Positions 26,029 to 32,532 of a stretch of 64,000 bases of DNA are shown here, one piece after another (within the stretch, counting starts at the first letter, position 1; each line of letters starts with the position of its first letter). This DNA comes from an uncultured Clostridia bacterium (GTDB taxonomy: Bacteria > Bacillota > Clostridia > Christensenellales > QALW01). The DNA lies in contig CAKSKV010000001.1 in NCBI GenBank assembly GCA_934465535.1, positions 62,001-126,000 of the forward strand, given 5' to 3'. The notes under the pieces were generated by a model. It saw only the letters and a program-made list of their open reading frames with translations, ran no database searches and was not told the DNA's origin. A program made the translations under genes and the position numbers.

Positions 26029-26559
26029 ATGAGTGAAGAGAACAATACTCCGAAGTGGTATGTCGTTCATACCTATTCAGGATATGAAAACAAGGTAATG
26101 ACCAGCCTTCAGAACATGGTGGAGAATATGGCGCTTCAGGACAGAATCGTGGATGTGCGTATTCCTACCGAAGAGGTTATGGAAGTCAGGAACGACAAAA
26201 AGCGCCTTGTGCAGCGCAAGCTGTTTCCGGGCTATGTCATGGTCAAGATGATAATGGATCAGCTTACTTGGTATGCTGTGCGCAATACCCGCGGCGTAAC
26301 GGGCTTTGTGGGCCCGGGAAGCAAAACCCCGATTCCGCTTACGGATGAAGAGGTGCGCCGCATGGGCGTGGAGAATGTTTCCGTGCGCATGGACATCAAA
26401 AACGGCGATTATGTCGATATCATCAACGGCCCGCTGGACGGCTTTTCCGGCGTTGTGGAGGAAGTGGATGCCGCCCGCCAGAAGGTCCGCGTGACCGTTT
26501 CCATGTTCGGACGCGAAACTCCCGTGGAGCTTGACTTCGTACAGGTTAAGGTCGTTTAA
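26029..26559 (+). CDS. nusG: Transcription termination/antitermination factor NusG
   Basis: A 176-residue NusG that binds RNA polymerase and couples it to ribosomes or Rho. The NGN domain opens with KWYVVHTYSGYENKV and includes RKLFPGYVMVKM and VRNTRGVTGFVGPG. The KOW domain is IINGPLDGFSGVVEEVD to the end. A ribosome site GGGGAG precedes the ATG, 18 bases after secE. Length is normal. Confidence 0.97.
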   Translation: MSEENNTPKWYVVHTYSGYENKVMTSLQNMVENMALQDRIVDVRIPTEEVMEVRNDKKRLVQRKLFPGYVMVKMIMDQLTWYAVRNTRGVTGFVGPGSKTPIPLTDEEVRRMGVENVSVRMDIKNGDYVDIINGPLDGFSGVVEEVDAARQKVRVTVSMFGRETPVELDFVQVKVV

Positions 26560-26651
26560 TCAAAGCCGTTATTCGCAGCGCTCTTGCGTCTGCGTTTAAT
26601 AGAGTCCGCCGTTTTTGCGGTGTGACATTCAAGTCCCGCCTGCGTGCGGGC

Positions 26652-26680
26652 GGTGGGAGAGCCGAAGGCTCGATAGCACC
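26652..26680 (+). promoter_or_regulatory. Putative ribosomal protein L1 binding site in the rplK leader
   Basis: GGTG (26652-26655) pairs with CACC (26677-26680); inside, GAGCC pairs with GGCTC around GAA, leaving an asymmetric loop with GG on one side and GATAG on the other. This two-helix form with an internal loop is like the L1 target on 23S rRNA and on L11-L1 mRNAs. It lies 29 bases before the rplK start and would allow L1 to repress its own operon. Confidence 0.55.
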
Positions 26681-26708
26681 ACATTTTATTAAGAGGAGGT
26701 GTTTTTAG

Positions 26709-27134
26709 ATGGCAAAGAAGATTACGGGAATGGTTAAGCTGCAGATTGCAGCAGGCAAGGCTACACCTGCGCCTCCTGTCGGCTCTGTTTTGGGACCTCA
26801 CGGTATCAATATCATGGGCTTCTGCAAGGAGTTCAATGAGCGTACCGCTAAGCAGGCAGGTCTTATTATCCCTGTGGTTATCACGATTTATCAGGATCGT
26901 TCTTTCTCTTTCGTAACCAAGACTCCGCCGGCAGCGGTTCTTATCAAGAAGGCCTGCGGCATAGAGAGCGGTTCGGGAGCCCCCAATAAGACCAAGGTCG
27001 CTTCGATAACCAAGGCACAGCTGCGTGAAATCGCAGAACTCAAGATGCCCGATCTTAATGCTGCCGATGTGGATGCCGCAATCAGCATGATCGCGGGTAC
27101 CGCAAGAAGCATGGGCGTTACCGTGGCCGACTAA
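26709..27134 (+). CDS. rplK: 50S ribosomal protein L11
   Basis: A 141-residue L11, part of the GTPase-associated centre of the large subunit. It has the N-terminal KLQIAAGKATPAPPVGSVLG and the C-terminal RNA-binding domain with MPDLNAADVDAAISMIAGTA and SMGVTV. AGAGGAGG precedes the ATG. It pairs with rplA 66 bases downstream. Confidence 0.97.
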   Translation: MAKKITGMVKLQIAAGKATPAPPVGSVLGPHGINIMGFCKEFNERTAKQAGLIIPVVITIYQDRSFSFVTKTPPAAVLIKKACGIESGSGAPNKTKVASITKAQLREIAELKMPDLNAADVDAAISMIAGTARSMGVTVAD

Positions 27135-27200
27135 GGCCTCATTATTAAGTGGGAGGGGCGCTTTTGCGGCGCACCGTTTTGACCACAAGGAGGAACGTAA

Positions 27201-27890
27201 ATGAAAAGAGGAAAGAAATATATCGAAAGCCTCAAGCAGATAGATACCTCGAAGCTGTATGACCCTTCCGAGGCAGCAGCTCTGGCTGTATCCACCGCTA
27301 AGGCTAAGTTTGACGAGACCGTGGAGGTTTCCGTTAAGCTGGGTATCGACCCCAAGCATGCAGACCAGCAGGTCCGCGGCGTTGTAGTGCTGCCTCACGG
27401 CACCGGCAAAACCAAGAAGATTTTGGTTATTGCCAAGGGTGAGAAGGCTGATGCCGCCGCTGCTGCCGGCGCCGATTATGTAGGTGCCGAGGAGATGATA
27501 TCCAAAATCCAGAACGAGCAGTGGTTTGACTATGATGTCATCGTTACCACCCCGGACATGATGGGTCTTGTCGGCCGTCTCGGTAAGGTGCTGGGCCCCA
27601 AGGGCTTGATGCCTAACCCCAAGAGCGGAACCGTTACCATGGATCTGCCCCGTGCCATTAACGAGATTAAAGCCGGTAAGGTGGAGTACAGAGTGGATAA
27701 AACCGCTATCATTCACTGCCCCATCGGCAAGGTCAGCTTCGGAACCGAGAAGCTCACGGAGAACCTGAATGTGCTTATGGATGCCATAATCAAGGCAAAG
27801 CCGGCTACTGCAAAGGGCGTTTACCTGCGCAGCGTTGTGCTCTCCAGCACCATGGGCCCCGGAATCAAGGTCAACGGCCTGAAGTTCTGA
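27201..27890 (+). CDS. rplA: 50S ribosomal protein L1
   Basis: A 229-residue L1, which forms the mobile stalk near the E site and usually represses its own mRNA. Recognisable segments: VEVSVKLGIDPKHADQQVRG, VVLPHGTGKT and GRLGKVLGPKGLMPNPKSGT, the L1 signature. AAGGAGG precedes the ATG. A strong terminator follows, so rplJ and rplL are not in this operon. Confidence 0.97.
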   Translation: MKRGKKYIESLKQIDTSKLYDPSEAAALAVSTAKAKFDETVEVSVKLGIDPKHADQQVRGVVVLPHGTGKTKKILVIAKGEKADAAAAAGADYVGAEEMISKIQNEQWFDYDVIVTTPDMMGLVGRLGKVLGPKGLMPNPKSGTVTMDLPRAINEIKAGKVEYRVDKTAIIHCPIGKVSFGTEKLTENLNVLMDAIIKAKPATAKGVYLRSVVLSSTMGPGIKVNGLKF

Positions 27891-27909
27891 TAGTTCAATA
27901 AAATATTCG

Positions 27910-27937
27910 GGCATCGCGGCTGCGGTGCCTGTTTTTT
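27910..27937 (+). terminator. Terminator of the rpmG-rplA operon
   Basis: GGCATCGC (27910-27917) pairs with GCGGTGCC (27922-27929, one U-G pair), then TGTTTTTTT. Confidence 0.88.
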
Positions 27938-28134
27938 TGTATTTATCCGCATAAAACCCGAAAAAAGGGTACGGCGCGGTAAATCTTGTGCGTATTTGCG
28001 CCGCAAAGACTCATTTGGGGTATTGCAAACAAGCCGCGTATGTGATAAAATAAACAAAAGCTGTCTTGCCTCTGTAACACGCATCTGTCGCGATACACCG
28101 CATCGCAGCATAAACCATAAACGGAGCATTTGTT

Positions 28135-29055
28135 TTGAAAACGCAGAACGGACGGACAAAAAATATAATAATCACAATTGTCATAGCCACAGTGCTGCTT
28201 TGCGTTATATTGCTTGCTTTTTTGCCCACTGCGCCCCGTGCGCACGGGTCATATCGGCTTACGGTGTTTTTCACGGGGGATCTCCACGGTCAGGTGGATA
28301 ATCTCCCTTATTACTATACAATAATCCAGCAGGCAAAGCACGATGGCGAAAATGTGCTGCTGTTAGACTGCGGAGATCTTTCCTACGGCGGTCCCCGTCA
28401 GGAAAGGGGCGGCGTGCCGGAGGCTTGGATGCTGGCAGGTATGAAATATGACGCAATGGTGCTGGGAAACAATGAATTCAAATGCACCGAAAATACGGCG
28501 CAGGCCTGCGATAAGCAGATTAAAAAGCTTTCCGAAAACACTGGTTGTCCGCTTCTGTGCGCCAACATAAAAGAGGACGGGCAATACCTTAACGGCGTGC
28601 AGCCGTATATCATCAAGAATGTTAACGGGCTGCGTATAGCCGTTGTAGGCCTTACCACCGATGAAATCGACAACAAGGAAACCCGCAACAAAACAAAGGA
28701 AAACCCGGTTGCGGTGCTTGAAGAAATACAGCAGCAAATATCCGGCAGTGCGGATATAACAATTGTGCTCTCCCACTGCGAAGAGGAGCAGAATAAGAAT
28801 ATGCGCGATGTTTCGGCTGTAATAGCGGGGCATATACATGAGCCCACATACACGCCGCAGCAGGGATATAATGGGATTCCCATCGTGCGTGCCGGCGGCA
28901 AGGACAGAGGACATCTGGGCAAGCTTGTGCTGGAGCTTAAAGAAACGGAAAACGGTTGGGAAACCGAAAAATATGATTTTACACTGTGCAGCATTGAGGG
29001 CGTAATACCTAATAAAAAAATCATGAAGATATACGCCGGTCTGCCGAAAAACTGA
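28135..29055 (+). CDS. Membrane-anchored calcineurin-like phosphoesterase
   Basis: A 306-residue protein with an N-terminal membrane helix (IIITIVIATVLLCVILLAFL) and an extracytoplasmic metallophosphoesterase domain of the 5'-nucleotidase type. Metal motifs: TGDLHG (Asp49, His51), DCGD (78-81), GNNEF (111-115), SHCEEE and AGHIHEPT. The usual GNHE is GNNE here: the His that acts as proton donor in UshA-type enzymes is Asn113, so activity may be reduced or altered. The C-terminal substrate domain of UshA is absent. The start is TTG after CGGAG. purR lies 45 bases downstream; a shared transcript and a nucleotide substrate are plausible. Confidence 0.82.
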   Translation: MKTQNGRTKNIIITIVIATVLLCVILLAFLPTAPRAHGSYRLTVFFTGDLHGQVDNLPYYYTIIQQAKHDGENVLLLDCGDLSYGGPRQERGGVPEAWMLAGMKYDAMVLGNNEFKCTENTAQACDKQIKKLSENTGCPLLCANIKEDGQYLNGVQPYIIKNVNGLRIAVVGLTTDEIDNKETRNKTKENPVAVLEEIQQQISGSADITIVLSHCEEEQNKNMRDVSAVIAGHIHEPTYTPQQGYNGIPIVRAGGKDRGHLGKLVLELKETENGWETEKYDFTLCSIEGVIPNKKIMKIYAGLPKN

Positions 29056-29100
29056 ATTCCGGCTTCATAGCTTGTAAAATCCCTTAAGGAGCGGTTATCA

Positions 29101-29928
29101 ATGGACAAGGTCAAACGAAACGAGCGCCTCGCGGTCATCACCAAAACACTGTGCAGCAATCCCAGCAAGCTTTTTACGCTTTCATATTTCTGCTCGGTTT
29201 TGGGGGCAAATAAGTCCTCTTTGAGTGAAGATATTTCAGCGCTTAAAACTGTTTTTGAGCAGCGCGGGCTGGGACGGATGGAAACAATGCCCGGCGCTAT
29301 GGGGGGCGTGCGTTTTATACCGGCCATTCCCAAGGAAAAGGTGTTTGCATATGCGCAGGAACTGGCTACCATGCTCAGTGATTCCAGGCGCGCGCTGGCC
29401 GGCGGGTATATCTATATGACAGATGTGCTTTCCGACCCGCAGCAGCTGGAAAACATGGCGCAATGCCTTGCGGCGCCGTATTTCAATAAGAATATAGACC
29501 ATGTTATAACCATCGAAACAAAGGGCATACCGATAGCACTTATGTGCGCAAGGGTTCTCGGCGTGCCGCTGATAATTGCAAGGCGCGAAAACCGTATAAA
29601 CGAAGGCTCGCTTGTTTCTATAAACTATATCACGGGCTCGGGACGCCGCATGGAAACGATGAGCTTGCCGCGCAGGGCTATTGATAACGGTCAGAGAGTG
29701 CTGATTGTGGACGATTTTATGCGCGCCGGCGGCAGCGTAAAGGGACTTTGCGATCTTATGAAGGAATTCAATGTTACGGTTGAGGGCGTCGCGGTGCTTG
29801 TGGCAACAAAGCAGCCGGAGCGCAAGCTGGTGGAGGGCTACCGTTCGCTGCTTACGCTTTACTCGGTGGACGATTATCAGGGAATAATCGATATTCGTCC
29901 CAGCACGGTGCTGTCGGATAACCGATAA
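29101..29928 (+). CDS. purR: Purine operon repressor PurR (Bacillus type)
   Basis: A 275-residue repressor of purine synthesis and salvage genes. The N-terminal winged helix (KRNERLAVITKTLCSNPSKL) is fused to a phosphoribosyltransferase-like domain that senses PRPP, whose binding loop VLIVDDFMRAGGS is visible. GTGVPAG-type DNA contacts cannot be judged by eye. TAAGGAG precedes the ATG. It is followed by spoVG, matching the purR-(yabJ)-spoVG order of Bacillus subtilis with yabJ missing. Confidence 0.95.
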   Translation: MDKVKRNERLAVITKTLCSNPSKLFTLSYFCSVLGANKSSLSEDISALKTVFEQRGLGRMETMPGAMGGVRFIPAIPKEKVFAYAQELATMLSDSRRALAGGYIYMTDVLSDPQQLENMAQCLAAPYFNKNIDHVITIETKGIPIALMCARVLGVPLIIARRENRINEGSLVSINYITGSGRRMETMSLPRRAIDNGQRVLIVDDFMRAGGSVKGLCDLMKEFNVTVEGVAVLVATKQPERKLVEGYRSLLTLYSVDDYQGIIDIRPSTVLSDNR

Positions 29929-29961
29929 ATGTGAACATAAGCTGAATTTTACACATAACAG

Positions 29962-29990
29962 TTGCATTTTATACCGCAGAATGATAATAT
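29962..29990 (+). promoter_or_regulatory. Promoter of spoVG
   Basis: TTGCAT (29962-29967), 17 bases, TAATAT (29985-29990), 37 bases before the ATG. In Bacillus spoVG is sigma-H dependent, but no clear sigma-H boxes were seen. Confidence 0.6.
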
Positions 29991-30027
29991 CAAAATATAA
30001 TGGTTAAATTTTACGGAGGGTGCGGCT

Positions 30028-30321
30028 ATGGATGTTACCGATGTAAGAATACGCAGAATTATGACGGACGGCAAGCTGAAGGCGGTGGCTTCAGTTACAT
30101 TTGACGATGTATTTGTTGTGCATGATATAAAAATTATTCAGGGCAGCAGCGGCTTGTTTGTGGCGATGCCGGCCAAGAGAACGCCGGGCGGTGAATTGCG
30201 TGATATAGCGCATCCGCTTGTTACGCATCTTCGCAATGAAATAGCCTCCAGAGTGCTGGAGGCCTTTGCGGCGCTTCCAGAGCCTGCGGATACAGGTTCT
30301 GCACAGGCGGCTGCAACATAA
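30028..30321 (+). CDS. spoVG: Septation/sporulation regulator SpoVG
   Basis: A 97-residue SpoVG, a small nucleic-acid-binding regulator that affects asymmetric septation and surface genes. The family core is intact: VTDVRIRRI, LKAVASVTFDDVFVVHDIKI, GLFVAMPAKRTPGGELRDIA and HPLVTHLRNEI. ACGGAGGG precedes the ATG. It is a single gene between purR and its own terminator. Confidence 0.96.
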   Translation: MDVTDVRIRRIMTDGKLKAVASVTFDDVFVVHDIKIIQGSSGLFVAMPAKRTPGGELRDIAHPLVTHLRNEIASRVLEAFAALPEPADTGSAQAAAT

Positions 30322-30328
30322 AACATCC

Positions 30329-30357
30329 CCCGCTTTTTACGAAGCGGGATATTTTTT
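30329..30357 (+). terminator. Terminator of spoVG
   Basis: CCCGCTT (30329-30335) pairs with AAGCGGG (30342-30348), then ATATTTTTTA. Confidence 0.85.
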
Positions 30358-30397
30358 ATCCTTTGATTTTTCTTTACGCGGCGGCAGCAAAAAATGC

Positions 30398-30427
30398 TTG
30401 ATGTTTATGCCTTTGGTAGCATATAAT
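30398..30427 (+). promoter_or_regulatory. Promoter of murC
   Basis: TTGATG (30398-30403), 18 bases, TATAAT (30422-30427), 29 bases before the chosen ATG. Confidence 0.7.
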
Positions 30428-30455
30428 ACAGGTAATGAAAAGAGGTATATTTATA

Positions 30456-31838
30456 ATGAATCTGATGGATTATAAGAATAAAAAAGTTCACTTTATTGCA
30501 GTGGGCGGCTCTTCCATGAGCGGGCTTGCCATGATGCTGCACAATTTGGGTTTTGATAAGCTTTCCGGCTCCGATCAGGCGGAGGGCAAGGCTCTTCCTG
30601 CTCTGCGGGATGCCGGAATAAAAATAAGCGTGGGGCATGACGAGAAAAATGTGCAGGGTGCAGAGCTTGTAATTTATTCTGCGGCTGTTAATGAAAAAAA
30701 CTGCGAATTTGCCTATGCAAAGCAGCACGGTATCCCCATGCTGCGCAGGGATGAGCTGCTTGGTGAACTTTCAAAGGCCTATAAGAACTGTATAGCCGTT
30801 TCCGGCACGCACGGAAAAACCACTACTACCGGAATGATAAGCGAAATTTTTCAGGTAGCGGGAAAAGATGCCACCATACATATAGGCGGCGTGCTGCCCA
30901 TGATACACAGCAATGTGCGTCTGGGTCACGGAGATGCGTTCATAACCGAGGCCTGTGAATATGTGGATTCCTTTCTTACCCTGCGCCCGAAGTTTGCCAT
31001 AGTGCTCAATATAGATGCTGATCACCTTGATTATTTCAAGGATATTGACCATATATACGCCTCCTTTATGCGCTTTGTGCAGCCGGTGCCGGAGGACGGC
31101 TGCGTTATAGGCTGCGGAGATGATGAGCGCACGGCAAAGCTGCTTAAGGAGTGCGGAAAGCATACGGTAAGCTACGGCTTTGAGGACACAAACGATTATT
31201 ATGCACGCAATATCGAATTTTCGCCGCAGGGCTATCCGAGCTATGACTTCTGCAAGGACGGGAAATGCCTTTTCAGAGTTGAGCTCAGCATAGTGGGCAA
31301 GCTGAATGTGCTTAATTCCATGGCGGCAATAATATGCTGCATGAAAAACGGTATATCGGAAAGCGCCATAACGGAGGGGCTGCATGCCTTCCGCGGCGTT
31401 ATGCGCCGCTTTGAGGACAGGGGAACCTGCAACGGAGCGCGGCTCATACATGATTATGCGCACCATCCTCAGGAGGTTGCGGCCACTATTCTTGCAGCAC
31501 AGCCTATTGACAAAAACCGCCTGTGGGTGGTTTACCAGCCGGCGTTGTTTTCCCGCACCAAGGCGCAGTTTGACAGGCTGGTAAAATGCTTCAAGGGGGC
31601 GGATAAAGTAATAGTTATTGATATCTACGGCTCCCGCGAACCGTTCGACCCCACGATCCACTCCAAAATGCTGGTGGATAAGATAGTGGAGCAGGAAAAG
31701 CAGGACTGCATATACATTCCTACAATGCAGGAGGCGGCGGAATACTTAAAGCAGCATCTTGAGCCGGGTGATTTGTGCCTTAATTTGGGAAGCGGCAGCA
31801 TTGATAAGCTGGATACCTTTATAACAGGCGGAAATTAA
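30456..31838 (+). CDS. murC: UDP-N-acetylmuramate-L-alanine ligase
   Basis: A 460-residue Mur ligase adding L-Ala to UDP-MurNAc, the first amino acid of peptidoglycan. Domain 1 has VHFIAVGGSSMSGLAMMLHN; the usual GIGG is VGGSS here. The ATP loop is VSGTHGKTTTTGMI, followed by ITEACEYVDSF and LNIDADHLDY. Domain 3 has HDYAHHPQEVAATI with the conserved His pair. The ATG at 30456 follows AAGAGG; an in-frame ATG 21 bases earlier contains that site. A terminator lies about 100 bases after the stop. Confidence 0.95.
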   Translation: MNLMDYKNKKVHFIAVGGSSMSGLAMMLHNLGFDKLSGSDQAEGKALPALRDAGIKISVGHDEKNVQGAELVIYSAAVNEKNCEFAYAKQHGIPMLRRDELLGELSKAYKNCIAVSGTHGKTTTTGMISEIFQVAGKDATIHIGGVLPMIHSNVRLGHGDAFITEACEYVDSFLTLRPKFAIVLNIDADHLDYFKDIDHIYASFMRFVQPVPEDGCVIGCGDDERTAKLLKECGKHTVSYGFEDTNDYYARNIEFSPQGYPSYDFCKDGKCLFRVELSIVGKLNVLNSMAAIICCMKNGISESAITEGLHAFRGVMRRFEDRGTCNGARLIHDYAHHPQEVAATILAAQPIDKNRLWVVYQPALFSRTKAQFDRLVKCFKGADKVIVIDIYGSREPFDPTIHSKMLVDKIVEQEKQDCIYIPTMQEAAEYLKQHLEPGDLCLNLGSGSIDKLDTFITGGN

Positions 31839-31940
31839 AAGCCTGTCTGCTGCCTGCACGCCGCACAGCGAAAGGCCGGGCAAAACAGACGCAGGTATTT
31901 TGCCGAAAGCCGCGCTGTAAAGTGCGCAAACTGAAAATTA

Positions 31941-32007
31941 AACCGCATTTATTATTTATAAGCCGCTGTTTTTGAAAGACGCTTTGGAATAATAATGCGG
32001 TTTTTTA
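31941..32007 (+). terminator. Probable terminator of murC (long-loop hairpin)
   Basis: AACCGCAT with TTATTATT (31941-31956) pairs with AATAATA-ATGCGGTT (31988-32002) with one bulged base, and TTTTTT runs on. The loop of about 31 bases is long for a terminator. Confidence 0.6.
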
Positions 32008-32103
32008 ATATAAATCGTCGTCGGGCAGGGCTTTTATATATTTTTTCGTATATTTTCCTTGATAAAATGACACACTAAAGACAGGAAGGGAAGGTGTGGC
32101 AGG

Positions 32104-32229
32104 ATGAAAAAGTATATTTGCGCCATTACGCTTGTGCTGCTGCTTTTTCCGGCGTTTACTGCGGTATCGTCCGGAGCAGAGGCGGGCAATCAGGCATTCA
32201 GAGCAACCAGAACATCGGTATACAGATGA
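32104..32229 (+). CDS. Small secreted peptide or gene remnant (41 aa)
   Basis: ATG at 32104 opens a 41-residue frame: MKKYICAITLVLLLFPAFTA is a good signal peptide, with an Ala-type cleavage region near VSSGAEAG, leaving about 17 residues, GNQAFRATRTSVYR at the end. GGGAAGG lies upstream but at a long distance, and GGCAGG is too close to the ATG. It is either a tiny exported peptide or the surviving 5' end of a decayed exported protein. No family is recognised. Confidence 0.4.
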   Translation: MKKYICAITLVLLLFPAFTAVSSGAEAGNQAFRATRTSVYR

Positions 32230-32448
32230 CATTTAATGCAGATACTGCGGCTTTGCGCTGAAACAGAAGCCGCAGCGGATTTATATATTATATTAAAACA
32301 AAAATGTTGCGGGGCAGAACGCGAGTTCAGTCTCGCTTTTCTTATTATGGCAGCAGCGCAGCCCTGTTATGCGAAAGCTCCGCCTGCTGTATTTTTATAA
32401 AAGAAGTTTCTTTATATCGGGCAGCGTACAATATGCTGTTTTCGGCAT

Positions 32449-32477
32449 TGCATTATGCATGCGGTTGTGGTATTATG
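32449..32477 (+). promoter_or_regulatory. Promoter of the ABC-FtsX fusion gene
   Basis: TTGCAT (32449-32454), 17 bases, TATTAT (32472-32477), 55 bases before the ATG. Confidence 0.65.
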
Positions 32478-32532
32478 AATTTATAGGGAATTGATAATTC
32501 CGGAATGTATACAACATCAAAGGGGGATAAAA

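Larger units (their letters stand above)
31839..32532. other. Long intergenic region between murC and the ABC-FtsX gene
   Basis: These 694 bases hold the murC terminator (31941-32007), one credible small secreted ORF (32104-32229) and the promoter of the ABC gene (32449-32477). A 60-codon frame at 32304-32486 lacks a ribosome site and has non-coding composition. Nothing else was identified. Confidence 0.6.

Noticed and set aside
26556..27914. 452-codon minus-strand frame opposite rplK and rplA
   Set aside because: The plus strand encodes unmistakable ribosomal proteins; the opposite frame is a shadow.
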